Assembly (NCBI GenBank): GCA_033439265.1
Contig: JAVTVX010000019.1
Coordinates: forward strand, 7,261,501 to 7,325,500
Reading direction: 5' to 3'
DNA: 64,000 nucleotides
Source: Dillenia suffruticosa
Lineage: Eukaryota; Streptophyta; Magnoliopsida; Dilleniales; Dilleniaceae
The position numbers and the translations under genes are program-made. Positions 44,941 through 55,895 of the stretch are shown here, piece by piece. Below the pieces are notes generated by a model. That model had not been told where the DNA came from. It ran no database searches and saw nothing but the letters and a program-made list of their open reading frames with translations. The stretch's first letter is position 1. Every line of letters starts with the position of its first letter.

Positions 44941-45573
44941 TTACTTGGCATGAACTTCAATTTTGAATTGAAATGAATGACTTTTATCACCTACCAATGA
45001 TTGTGTCCAATGTGGGAGTTTGTCATCAAGAAATTTGTCCCATTGTGCAACCTTATTTGTCACATTTTCCTTAAACACAAAATCCAATTCATCTTGTACA
45101 AAATTATCATGAACAATGAAATCCACCATACTATCATGAAAAATAGATTTAAAATCATTTGGATATTTCATGATATCAAAAATATTAAAAGTAACAACTT
45201 TACAATTAAACTCAAGAGTTAAAATACCCAAATCCACATCAATTATTATCCCATCTGTTTTCATGAATGGTATTGACACTTGCTTTTTTGCCTCTAAGAG
45301 AGAAGTGTTGAATCCTTCTTTCGGAGAAGTTTCCACAATCTCATTCTCTTCCTCTTTCTTCGGTTGTGCCAACCTGCTGGGAACATATGGTAAGATCAAA
45401 ATTTTTGTTTGGAAAGTGTTGGACTCTTCACTTATCTCTTCGGTGGATTCATTCGCTGTTGATGATTTCTCTATTTGCTCGTTCTTCATATCTTCTTCGG
45501 CTTTTGATAAATTGTCTTCCACTTCTTTTGATGATTTTTCTAATCGACTCACTGTTGCCACCAATTGTGACAT
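44941..45573 (-). pseudogene. Gag linker fused to protease C-terminus (body 1)
   Basis: A 210-codon open frame reads MSQLVATVSRLEKSSKEVED (gag C-terminal coiled linker), an acidic Ser/Glu-rich stretch, LPYVPSRLAQPKKEEENEI, SLLEAKKQVS and then, without a break, IPFMKT..IIDVDLGILTLE and FNIFDIMKYPNDF. In the relative at 29.7-30.4 kb these two ends are separated by about 100 codons of protease linker and core. Here they are joined in frame by a deletion that removes the catalytic DS/TG region. The same junction is in body 2. A protein might still be made, but it cannot be a working protease. Confidence 0.8.
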
Positions 45574-45695
45574 TTGATTTTCTAAATTTTGGATGTTGGC
45601 TCTTGTCTCCTATTGAAATCATTGGTTTTCCTGTTGAATTAACAAAGTGCTGTTAGCTAAACTTTTAACAATCTTTTCTAGAGACATACCTTGAT

Positions 45696-46073
45696 TCAAA
45701 GATGGTTGCTGAGATTGAAATTGTGGTCGGTATTATGGTTGTTATGGGAACTCTTGTTGCCAATTTCCATAACTGAAGTTTGGTTGATCCCACCATAAAG
45801 AATGGGATACTTATTGGTTGAGTGTCTCATGTTTGAGCAAATACCACATGTTTTCACTTGTTGGATTTGTCCTACAACCAATCTTTCCACAATAGAAGTT
45901 AGGAAATCTATTTTCTGTTCGAAAGAAGAACTACTCACCTCATTGACTCTTGTTGGAACATCTTGCCATATTCCAAATTGATGGAGAGTCTCAATATTAG
46001 AAAAATCACTGCAAAAAGCATGTTCATTAAAATCGGGAAATAACAACTCCCTTAAAGTCTTTTGACTCGCCAT
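45696..46073 (-). pseudogene. Short gag with zinc knuckle missing its last Cys (body 1)
   Basis: A 125-codon open frame begins MASQKTLRELLFPDFNEHAF, a start shared with body 2. It then jumps to RVNEVSSSSFEQKIDFLTSI and a zinc knuckle CGICSNMRHSTNKY, where the final Cys is Tyr. The large Retrotrans_gag domain present in Athila gag (and in part at 31085-31474) is missing between these pieces, so the gag is internally deleted. It lies 150 bp from the PBS. Confidence 0.8.
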
Positions 46074-46195
46074 GTCCGAATATTTAAAATCCTTCTCTTC
46101 AATGTCGTTAACAAACTTTCAGTAAATTTACTGTAAATATTAGTCCCAAAAATAAAAAGGAAACAAAATAAAAAAAAAATAAATCACTTAACACC

Positions 46196-46218
46196 GTTCC
46201 CCGGCAGCGGCACCAAAA
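46196..46218 (-). other. Primer-binding site of body 1
   Basis: The plus strand CCCCGGCAGCGGCACCA is two changes from the 3' end of plant tRNA-Asp (CCCCGGCAACGGCGCCA). Confidence 0.85.
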
Positions 46219-46220
46219 TT

Positions 46221-47698
46221 TGATATGTCGTCAAACAACCAAATATAAAATAGCTAATTCAAAAGATACGAATATAGCGCGAGTAGGGTCGTATCTATAG
46301 AGAACGGTAGATCTATTTCTTTTAATAAAAATGAAAATAAAATATGGGAGGTTTTGATAAAATAATCTAAAATAACTAAGCAAACAAATCAATGAAAATT
46401 AACTAAAATAAAATGATAAGATAATACCAATTAAAGGAAAGGATGTCAATTAAGGTAAAACCTAGCCGAAGGAGTTATTTCTGTCTTGATATGTTTGGTT
46501 GATTATCGATACAAAAATTATTCGATATTATACGAATAAATTGGTATAGTCGCTAAGTATCACGAAACGACCAATTTCCCCATACTTCTTCGGTAACTAA
46601 AATACCATCGTTAATTACTTCCCTAATCGAAAGACAACCCAAGAGACCCTCATTAGATTTAATGTTCCAATAACATTACGATTTAGAGAGACCCAATTCT
46701 AATCAATAAATTCCAATCTGGATTTATTTAAATTAGATTACATAATCTCTTGACATAAATCCTACCGCTTGCGAGACCATAAAATTATGTCAATTACCAC
46801 TCCATTAAAAAAACACAAATCTTGCTATTTTTAAATGGTTGTAAATTATTCTAGAGTTATTAAACATAGCGCTCTATTTAACAATTCCAAAACAATCATA
46901 AACATTAAATATAGAGATTTAATAAATACTAATAAATATCAAGTAAATAAGATCATTTAGATCTCACAATCATTATCTATCAATAATCCTTTGACTAGAA
47001 AAATAAATTAAAAACAAAACATGAAAAAGAAAACTCACTAAAATGCTTTATTGATGTGGAAGAAAAATGAAATTACAAGAAGTATGTCCCTTCCCGGTTG
47101 TAGCTTTGTTCCCCATAATATGTGTCTCCTTTTTTATTCCAAAAGCAAGGAAGAAAACTCCTTGAAGTTGCCGGCTGCAGCCCTTTTGGGGCTGCACACT
47201 TAAAAAAGTGCCTCCAAGTGTGAAACACTGCTATATATATAGGAGTAGTAAACCTCAAATTTCTTCCTTATTCAAATTGGTTTTTAAGAAAAAATAAAAC
47301 TTTCTAAAAGATAATATTCTAAAATTTTAAAATAAAAGAAAAATTCCTAAAAATCTGAGATTTATATTTTCAAAAATTCCTTTTTCTAAATATTAGAAAT
47401 AGAATAAAAATTTTCAATATCTCCAATTCCATCTGAACTTCCCATTGAATATGCAATTGGGAAAGGAAATTTTACTGTACTAAATCTTCAAAACATCTTG
47501 CTTGCCTTTTGAAATCCACGTGCCAACGTGCTAATGAAAGAGTATTGCTATCCAATTTTCCATATTTTACAAAATTGCTTCAATTTAGTTCATTTTTCTT
47601 CATTTTCCATAATAAGTCTCCTCCTAAATCAAATGTCACAAATTATAAATATTAGTATAATATTTATTCAAAAATAATACAAAATCAATCGAAAATAT
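46221..47698 (-). repeat. LTR2 of the array, main part
   Basis: Starts TGATATGTCG. It aligns with LTR1 and LTR3 to about 25 bp before its end, where the 3.2-kb insertion 47699-50871 interrupts it; the remainder is at about 50872-50896. Confidence 0.9.
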
Positions 47699-48830
47699 TG
47701 TCACGCCCCGAACCGGGATCGTGAACAGCCGCCCGTTGTCCCTGGATGCCGGCTGGATTTTTACAGAAAATCGGGCAGAACCTCCCCATAAATCGGAGGT
47801 TTCCCATGTACAATTTCACCTGTATATGACATTCATCCAGTACAAATAAACAATTGGCCATCCCGGCCTCTCCAAAATCAACAATATCCACAGCCAACAT
47901 CCAGAACAACGCAAGGCTATAAAGTTTCTAACAGTCCTAGCAACAGACCTCTACTGTCATGCCCAACTAGAGCATGAGCAGCCGCCACACCGAGCGGACT
48001 TAAATTCTACGCATATATAAAATAAATTCCCAAGTTATTTTTAAATATTTACAAATGCCTCAATGCAACGAAATAATCAACACGCGAGTTTCGCGAAATA
48101 AAGTCCATAATTTATACAGTCATCCCAGAAAATTTATATAAATACATTGGTCAATCTAAAACCTCCAATACATAATAATATCACCAATCATCATAGCGGA
48201 AGAGATGGAAAATATCCATACCCAATCCCAGTGGTATCTCCTCGATCCAACACTAATCCTGTGGGAAAGAAAGTGAGGGATGAGTATCTATGGGAGGATA
48301 CTCAGTAAGTGAGGGGATTGACATCATGCTATCAATATCGAGGTGAATTTGGAGTGTCAAAGCATAAGATAAGAAAATATCCACAGTGTGCAAACCAATC
48401 ATGTTATTTCAAAATCATATATAATACGCACACATCAGAAAGCAAGATATGCATCCTAAAATTTTACATCAATGTCATGAAGAACCGGCCAATGAAATAT
48501 TCCCGGCAATGGTCTACCTCGACCAAGGACGGCGCATTGGGGGTTTTTCCAAATGCAAGTATTAAAGAATGGTTCTCTGCCCCAATGTTGGCCACAGACT
48601 ACCCCAACTAGCCTGTAAAAAAATATATAGTGTACATATAACTAGTCGGCCGTGTATGGTGCCCCCGCCTGGTGCTAGACGGAGCCGTACTCAACGTCCT
48701 CTCCGATGAGGGTCAACCTGGGACACCCATACACACGACAATCTGGCGGATACCTCCGGCTGAAGCGTATCCGGACACAAGGGGTGCCTCTACCAGATGT
48801 CCTTCGTAGCTACGGATCACAATATCAAAT

Positions 48831-49047
48831 CGGCCGGGCACGTAGCCCCATGCATCCCATCACCAGTCGGCCGGGCATATAGCCCCATGCATAATATCAT
48901 AACGTCGGCCGGGCATACAGCCCAATGCATAATATCATAAAGTCGGCCGGGCATACAGCCCAAAACATAATATCGTAAAGTCGGCCGGGCATACAGCCCA
49001 AAACATAATATCGTAAAGTCGGCCGGGCATATAGCCCAAATGTGTAA
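48831..49047. repeat. 38-bp minisatellite, about six copies
   Basis: The unit GTCGGCCGGGCATACAGCCC plus AAAACATAATATCGTAAA repeats head to tail from about 48831 to 49047; the fourth and fifth copies are identical, the outer ones diverged. Open frames with ARPTLRYY-type repeats across it are by-products. Confidence 0.95.
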
Positions 49048-49724
49048 GTAAATCCATTTAAAACCATGTGCCAATGCAGTGAAAGCATTTAAAACATATC
49101 AATATGTCGAAAATGTGGCACAATATACGTTTATCAAAACTCATGGATGCATATCAATAAGGTCAGCAGTTAAGACACTCCAAAGGTCACAAAACATTTC
49201 ATCAAATATTGGAAAGTCATAACAATCATACATTTTGCAGAAACATGTCATTTAAAAGATATTTTTGAAACATGGTTTTCAATCAATAGCGAATGTCAAA
49301 GTCCCACTCACTGTTCTACGGGAGGGAAGTCACTCCCTACTGACAAGCCAAATCGGATCTGACCGCTCGAGTCTCCAAAAGATCAACCTAAATCAGATTA
49401 TCAAATTTCTGTAACATTCTATACTTAACCTTCAATTCATAGATAATCATTTCATAATTTGTATTCTATATGCATTCCACTTATACTCTAAACATATACA
49501 AAACCTTTCATCTTAAATTCAATCCTAGATTTGTCCAATTTATCAATTAGAGTCGAAATCTCCTCACCTAGGGTTTTCTCGAAGCGCCGAGTCTCGTCCG
49601 AAAGTCGCTTCGGTCACTCCAAAGTCTGTAGGGTTTCCTATCAAAACAAGGTTCATTTGTTAGATCTAAACACATAGATCCGAAACAAAACCCTAAGTCA
49701 TTTACCTGCGTGGAGATTCGTGAG

Positions 49725-50410
49725 CTGTCACGAACTCACGGACCGTCACGGGCCGTCGCGGGCTCGTGGGCCACAGCTAGCGGGCCCGCTGGTCTGCGTG
49801 CTACGGGGTAGCGGGCCGGCGGGCTGGCGGACCGATGGGCTGAACTGGGCCGCGGGCCGTACTGGACCTGCGGGCTTGGACGGGCTGTCGGGCCTGGTGG
49901 GCCCGTGGGCTTGCTGCTGATGGGCCTGCGGCTAATGGGCCTGCAGGCTGGCGGGCCTGCGGGCCGACAGTGGCTCGCGGGCTGGTGCTCGCCCGTGTGC
50001 TGCGCTGGCTCGTGCGCGCTCGCACGCTGGCTTGTGCGCGCTCGCGCGCTGCTGCGCGCCCCTGCGCGCTCGCGCGCTCTGCTCGCGCTCTCTGCGCGCG
50101 CTCTGCTCGCGCTCTCTGCGCGCGCTCTGCTCGCGCGCCTGCTCGCGCGCTCTGCTCGCGCGCCTGCTCGCGCGCCTGCTCGCTCGTGCACTGGGCCGCG
50201 CGCTCGTGCGCTGGGCCGCGCTCGTGCGCTGGGCCCCGAGCGCTCGTGCGCTGGGCCGCTCAAACTCGTGCGCTGGGTCGCGCGCCCGTGCACGCCCGTG
50301 CACTCTGGGCCGCGCACTCGGACTCATGCTCGCGCAAGAAGGGTCGCGCGCTCGCGAGCAGTCGCGCTCGCGCTACGGCGTGCTCGGGTGATCGCGCGCT
50401 CGCACGAGGG
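49725..50410. repeat. Extreme GC-rich, low-complexity block in the solo LTR
   Basis: About 690 bp dominated by CGGGC(C/T), GCGCGCTC and TGCTCGCGC words. It is open in most frames on both strands, with proteins made mostly of Ala, Arg, Pro, Ser and Gly. The frames overlap and are compositional artefacts; no gene is called. Confidence 0.85.
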
Positions 50411-50514
50411 AGGGAATCACTGTTGCTGTGGTGGTGGTGCCTGCGGAAGGTCGCGGGTGGTGCGATTGTGCAGGGAAGCGGGTCGCGCGGTGGCGCGCGG
50501 AGGAGGGTAGAGAA

Positions 50515-50685
50515 CAACGAAGAGAGAGCGATCGCGAGAGGGATCGCGAAGGGAGAGAGAGAAACCGAGAGGGAAGAAGGAGGAGAAGAAGAAGAAGAAG
50601 AAGGAGAAGAATGAGAAGCTGCCGGCGGAGCTTGCGGTGAAGACCAACGCCGCGGTGGGGGAGGGAGGCGAAGGGTCGGCGGAGA

Positions 50686-50735
<50 letters not shown>
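50515..50735. repeat. Purine-rich tract with (GAA)n and (GA)n
   Basis: GAGA/GAAG-rich DNA including a GAAGAAGAAG run (about 50580-50610) and a pure (AG)n run at 50690-50733. Confidence 0.9.
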
Positions 50736-50737
<2 letters not shown>

Positions 50738-50739
50738 AA

Positions 50740-50802
50740 CGAATTAGGGCTTTAGCCCTAATTCAATTGGGGGGAGGGCCAAAACGCTGCGTTTTGGCTC
50801 TC
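50740..50802. repeat. Two short palindromes near the solo LTR edge
   Basis: AATTAGGGCTTTAGCCCTAATT-type and CCAAAACGCTGCGTTTTGG inverted repeats occur in succession. The second, an AAACG/CGTTT palindrome, is of a kind seen in plant LTR promoters. Confidence 0.75.

Positions 50803-50806
<4 letters not shown>

Positions 50807-50853
<47 letters not shown>
50807..50853. repeat. Poly(T) run of about 47 bases
   Basis: Uninterrupted T. Confidence 0.97.
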
Positions 50854-50855
<2 letters not shown>

Positions 50856-50896
50856 TAGGCTTGGTGTTACATTTTACAATTATTTAACCCCTATCA

Positions 50897-52500
50897 AATT
50901 CCCCGACACTTATATAATGTTTGTCCTCAAGTATCTCTAACTAAAATAAAATTAAAACTATCAAACCTATTTTTTTTCCAAGCGTCCAAGTTAACAATTA
51001 CTATAAGAATTAAACCAAAAATACAATCGAAACAACAAGTATTTCACAGCGATCCGCACTAAAAAAACCACTACATATTTTAATAGCTCCTTATGAAATC
51101 CAAACAGTAAGATTCGACAATTCTCTCCATAGGATCACTCTTCTGTACTAGAAAAGGTTAAGAATATATATGTCTCTCAAATCAAAAATATGGAATGCCA
51201 TTACCATATGCTTGCAAATATATCAAATTTTCACCACTTAAAATTAGAATTTCATGCATCAATCTAAATGTCTTTTATTTGGTTGTAATGTGGTTTGGGT
51301 AAAGGGTAGGATAAAGGGATATTTAAGAGTTAAAAATGTACCAAAAGCCATATATAACAACCACACAATTCTCATGATATCGATTGATCTTTGCCTCAAG
51401 TAATCAACAAACAAAATTTGACTTCTTGCTCTTCAAATGTATAGCCAACAGTAAACAGTATACAAAAATATCAAATGTTTTCTCAATTTTTCATAATTGA
51501 AATATAAATAAATTTTCAATTAAAATATAATATTTTTCTTTGTCATCCACTTTTTTTTTTCCTTTTCTTTTTTTTCCTTCTTTTTTCATCATTTTCTTCT
51601 TTTTTTTTCTCTTGCTTTTTTTTCTCCAAACATATATCTTTTTCATGAAAATGTCAACATCAAAATTCCAATCATCATCTTCCTATTGAGGCGAACAAAA
51701 AACCAAAGTCATACAATTAAATATATATACCTTTGGTACAAGGGTTTGAAATGAAAGCTAAAATCAAAGGCGAAGTGTTGTCTTAAGTAGGTTTTAAAGA
51801 AGAAAAAGGGTATACTTAAATTGGTTAACTAAGAATTTATGAAATCAGGGTATGGATTTTTAGAAAGCCAAAATTGGTAAATCCTAAGTGCCTTTGTCAT
51901 TTCAATGCATGAAATTCTAGAGTGTGATCTCGAAATGTATAACAGTGCAAGTTCTAGAATGTGTAATCCAAATGTGATAATCACTCATCAAGAAAAATAA
52001 TCTTGAGCACAAAAAATGAATTTACTCATTTATAGCTCAAAACCTCACTTTTTAAATAGTATTTTTGTCAAATCTTTGCATGCTCATCATTCAAAAAAAA
52101 ACTATTAAAGATATGAGAAACCATTTCAAGTACAAAAGCCATCGATACAAGCCATTTTTCATATATCTCTAGCCAACCAAATAGCATATATCAACAAAAA
52201 AAGCTCGGAATTTTTTTTTCTTTTTTGAAGAAACAAAATTTAAACTAATGTAATAAAAAAACAAATATAGTGTCAAAAATCAAAACAAAGAAAAAAACAT
52301 CTAACATCCCCCTACACCTAAATCATACATTGTCCTCAATGTATGCTCAAGTTAAGAGAGATAAAAAAATGCATAAATAAATCAAACAAAATGAAAGAAA
52401 AAACAAACAAATAAAAGAGAAAGGTGAGAACAATACTCCCATAGGGTGGAGTGAAAAATGGAGGAACAATTCCAACGAACTCGAAAAAAAAGGGCTATGA
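50897..52500 (-). other. PPT and noncoding part of body 2
   Basis: Begins with the PPT (minus strand AAGTGTCGGGGAATT, 50897-50911, one interruption) and is colinear with 42760-44360. The second PPT-like block is at about 52304-52340. No pol coding is seen. Confidence 0.75.
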
Positions 52501-52850
52501 TGTAGGCATGCCGTAATTATCAAGTATTTCGGTCCTTTATTGAGGCTTCAAGGTAGAGAGAGAAATCCTAAAAAAAAAATAAAATGCAAGTGTTAAAATA
52601 GAAGTGAAATTCTCCTCTATCTTTCTCTCTCTCTGTTTTTTTTTTCAGAAGTGATGTGTGGTTAGGACGTGGACACGGTAAAAAAAAGAGTGTTTCTGGT
52701 CGTGCAGTGAAATGTATGCTCCTTTGGCAGAAATGAAATTCACTTAGGGCGTGGCACGCCATAAGCAAGGAGCAAAGTTGTCCATGTGATCTGTGTGGGT
52801 AGAAATGGATTTGGCTTAAGGTGTGGGCACGCCTTAAGCAAGGAGTACTT
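52500..52850. repeat. Palindromic GCGTGGGCACGC motifs in body 2
   Basis: Variants at about 52503-52512, 52664-52678, 52746-52772 and 52813-52842 mirror those of body 1, with more decay. Confidence 0.7.
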
Positions 52851-52852
52851 CT

Positions 52853-52854
<2 letters not shown>

Positions 52855-52889
<35 letters not shown>
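52855..52889. repeat. Poly(T) tract
   Basis: About 35 T residues; body 1 has a mixed T/A stretch at the same place. A Lys-rich open frame opposite it is an artefact. Confidence 0.95.
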
Positions 52890-52893
<4 letters not shown>

Positions 52894-53030
52894 TCAATTC
52901 TAAATCAAGTTAACATAAATAAAAATAAATAAATAAAAATAAAGAAATCATAAAGAAAATATTGGGTTGCCTCCCAATAAGCGCATTTGTTTCATGTCTT
53001 TGGCTCGACATGATCCATGATCTCCTCGCT

Positions 53031-53705
53031 TCAACCTCGTTCAAAAACCAGTCCAATCCATTTTGACTTCAACTTACCTGACATGAATTTCAATTTTGAA
53101 TTGAAGTGAATGACTTTATCACCTACCGATGATTGTGTCCAATGTGGGAGTTTGTCATCAAGAAATTTGTCCCATTGTGCAACCTTATTTGTCACATTTT
53201 CCTTAAACACAAAATCCAATTCACCTTGCACAAAATTATCATGAACAATGAAATCCACCATACTATCATGAAAAATAGATTTAAAATCATTTGGAAATTT
53301 CATGATATCAAAAATATTAAAAATAACAACTTTACCATTAAATTCAAAAGTTAAAATACCCAAATCCACATCAATTATTGTCTCAACTGTTTTCATGAAT
53401 GGTATTGACACTTGCTTTGTTGCCTCTAAGAGAGAAGTGTTGAATCCTTCTTTCTGAGAAGTTTCCAAAATCTCATTCTCTTCCTCTTTCTTCGGTTGTG
53501 TCGACCTGCTGGGAACATGTGGTAGGATCAAAATTTTTGTTTGGAAAGTATTGGACTCTTTACTTACCTCCTCGGTAGATTCATTCGCTGTTGATGATTT
53601 CTCTATTTGCTCGTTTTTCATATCTTCTTCGACTTTTGATGAATTGTCTTCCACTTCTTTTGATGATTTTTCTAATCGACTCACTGTTGCCATCAATTGT
53701 GACAT
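53031..53705 (-). pseudogene. Gag linker fused to protease C-terminus (body 2)
   Basis: A 224-codon open frame colinear with 44941-45573: MSQLMATVSRLEKSSKEVED, the acidic linker, SLLEATKQVSIPFMKTVETI, DVDLGILTFEFNGKVVIFN, then a C-terminal extension differing by a frameshift after VGDK. It keeps the same in-frame deletion of the protease core as body 1, so the deletion is older than the array. That both copies remain open over 200 codons is notable for otherwise decayed DNA. Confidence 0.8.
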
Positions 53706-53873
53706 TTGATTTTCTAAATTTTGGATGTTGGCTCTTGTCTCCTATTGAAATCATTGGCTTTCCTGTTGAATTAACAAATTGCTATTAGCCAAACTTTTAA
53801 CAATCTCTTCTAGAGACGTACCTTGATTCAAAAACGGTTGCTGAGATTGAAATTGTGGTCGGTATTGTGATTG

Positions 53874-54239
53874 TTATGGGAACTCTTGTTGCCAATTTCC
53901 ATAACTGAAGTTTGGTTGATCCCACCATCCTGGGTTGTAGGGATTCGAATAGGGGTCACCATAAAGAATGTGACACTTATCGATTGAGTGCCTCATATTC
54001 GAGCAAATACCACATGTTTTCACTTGTTCGATTTGTCCTACAATCAATCTTTCAACAATAGAAGTTAGAGAATCTATTTTCTGTTCGAGAGAAGAAGTAC
54101 TCACCTCATTGACCCTTGTTGGAACATCTTGCCATATTCTAAATTGATGGGGAGTCTCAATATTAGAAAAATCACTGCAAAAAGCATGTTCATTAAAATC
54201 AAGAAATAACAACTCCCTTAAAGTCTTTTGACTGGCCAT
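53874..54239 (-). pseudogene. Short gag with intact zinc knuckle (body 2)
   Basis: A 121-codon open frame starts MASQKTLRELLFLDFNEHAF and carries the knuckle CGICSNMRHSIDKC, a full C-x2-C-x4-H-x4-C, unlike body 1. It continues into YGDPYSNPYNPGWWDQPNFS and YGNWQQ, the Pro/Trp-rich tail usual for Athila gag. The main gag domain is deleted, as in body 1. Confidence 0.8.
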
Positions 54240-54360
54240 GTTCGAATGTTTAAAATCTTTCTCTTCAATGTCGTTGATAAACTTTTAGTAAATTCACTGC
54301 AAATATTAATCCCAAAAATAAAAAGGAAACAAAACTTTAAAAAAATAAATCACTTAACAC

Positions 54361-54384
54361 CGTTCCCCGGCAGCGGCGCCAAAA
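54361..54384 (-). other. Primer-binding site of body 2
   Basis: The plus strand CCCCGGCAGCGGCGCCA differs from the tRNA-Asp 3' end by a single A to G. Confidence 0.9.
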
Positions 54385-54386
54385 TT

Positions 54387-55895
54387 TGGTGTGTCATCAA
54401 ACAATCAAATATAAAATATCTATTTCAAACGATACGAATATAGCGTGAGTAGGGTCGTATCCACAGAGAACGACAGATCTATTTCTTTTAATAAAAATGA
54501 AAATAAAATATGGGGGGTTTTGATGAAATAATATAAAAGAATAAAGCAAACAAATCAATGAAAATTAAGTAAAATAAAATGATGAGATAATATCAATTAA
54601 AGGAAAGAATGTCAATTAAGGTAAAATCTAGGCAAAGGAATTATTTCCGCCTTGATATATTTGATTGATTATCGATACAAAAATTACTTGATTTATGCGA
54701 ATAAATTGGTTATAGTCGGTAAGTACCACGAAATGACCAATCTCTCCGTACTTCTTCGGTAACCAAGATACCATCGTTAATTATTTTTCTAATCGAAAGA
54801 CAACCCAAGAAACTTTCATTGGATTTAATGTTCCGACAGCATTACAATCTAGAGAGACCCAATTTTAATCTGTAAATTTCAACATGGATTTATTTAAATT
54901 AGATTATCTAATCTCTTGACATAAATTCTACCGCTTGCGAGGCCATAAAATTATGTCAATTACCACTCTATTAAAAACACACAAATTTTGATATTTTTAA
55001 ATGGTTGTAGAGTATTTTAGGGTTATTAAACATAACGCTCTATTTAACAATTTCAAAACAATTATAAACACTAAGTATAGAGATTTAATAAATACTCACA
55101 AATATCAAGTAAATAAAATCATTTAGATCTCACAATCATTATCTATCAAGATTTCAATAATCTTTTGATTAGAAAAATAAATTAAAAATAAAGTATGAAA
55201 AAGAAAACTCACTAAAATGTTTTATTGATGTGGAAGAAAAATGAAATTACAAGAAGCAAGTCCCTTCCCGGCTGTAGCTTTGTTTCCCCTAATATGTGTC
55301 TCCTTTTTTATTCCAAAAGCAAGGAAGAAAACTCCTTAAAACTGCCGGCTGCAGCCCTTTTGGGGCTGCACACCTGAAAAAATGTCTCCAAGTGTGAAAC
55401 ACTCCTATATATATAGGAGTAGTAAAATGTAAAATTTTTTTCTTATTCAAATTGATTTTTAAAAAGAAATAAAACTCTCTAAAAGATAAAATTCTAAAAA
55501 TTTAAAATAAAAGAAAAATTCCTAAAAATCTGAAATTTACATTTTCAAAAATTTCTTTTACTAAATATTAGGAATGGAATAAAAATTTTCAATATTTTCA
55601 ATTTCATCCGAACTTCCTCTTGAATATGCAATTGGGAAAGGAAATTTTATTGCAATAAATTTTCAAAATCTCTTACTTGCCTCTTGAAATCCACGTGCCA
55701 AGGTGCTAATGAAAGAGTATTACTATCCAATTTTTCATACTTTACAAAGTTGCTCCAATTTAACTTTTTTTTCTTTATTTTCTATAATAAGTATGCTCCT
55801 AAATCAAATGTCATAAAATATAAATATTAGTGAAATATCTATTAAAAAATAATACAAAATCAATCGTAAATATTATACTTATTTAACTCCTATCA
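54387..55895 (-). repeat. LTR3 of the array
   Basis: 1509 bp; starts TGGTGTGTCA, ends CTATCA. Colinear with LTR1 and LTR2, including the TATA-like box (about 55400-55420) and the GC hairpin (about 55350-55371). Confidence 0.9.

Larger units (their letters stand above)
47699..50871 (-). mobile_element. Probable solo LTR of a large Ty3/gypsy (Tekay-like) element
   Basis: The 3.17-kb insertion begins TGTCACGCCCCGAACC and ends GGTGTTACA, i.e. TG...CA ends with inverted TGT/ACA. Read on the minus strand it ends GGTTCGGGGCGTGACA, a terminus familiar from plant Tekay/Del-type LTRs. No PBS, PPT or pol coding is inside. It splits LTR2. The five bases on each side (AATAT and TTTTA) do not match, so the exact ends or target duplication have eroded. 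A LARD-type or other noncoding element is the alternative. Confidence 0.65.
41247..55895 (-). mobile_element. Three-LTR, two-body array of non-autonomous Athila-like gypsy elements
   Basis: LTR1 (41247-42759), body 1 (42760-46220), LTR2 (46221-47698 plus about 50872-50896), body 2 (50897-54386) and LTR3 (54387-55895), all minus strand. Each body has a PPT next to its left LTR and a tRNA-Asp-type PBS next to its right LTR. Such arrays arise by unequal recombination between LTRs or by tandem insertion. Outer flanks are GGATG and AAATG, so no perfect target duplication is seen. A separate LTR-like insertion splits LTR2. Confidence 0.85.

Noticed and set aside
45001..45656. Plus-strand open frames of 73-135 codons opposite the gag/protease frame
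   Set aside because: They are antisense shadows of the minus-strand gag linker and protease tail, repeated at the same place in body 2.
48817..49088. Possible CRISPR-like array or repeat protein (ARPTLRYY units)
   Set aside because: The 38-bp units abut without spacers, in plant retroelement DNA; it is a minisatellite.
49736..50640. Up to nine overlapping long open frames on both strands (up to about 215 codons)
   Set aside because: They lie in CG- and purine-saturated repeats where stops are rare, are mutually exclusive, and encode only Ala/Arg/Pro/Ser/Gly-rich or Arg/Glu-rich low complexity.
47694..50876. A perfect target-site duplication for the solo LTR
   Set aside because: AATAT on the left and TTTTA on the right do not match; shifting the right border to ...TTTTACA gives ATTAT, still imperfect, so I did not claim one.
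52568..52897. 109-codon frame beginning with a poly-Lys stretch
   Set aside because: It runs across a poly(T) tract and the noncoding palindrome region of body 2; body 1 does not conserve it beyond the shared repeat DNA.
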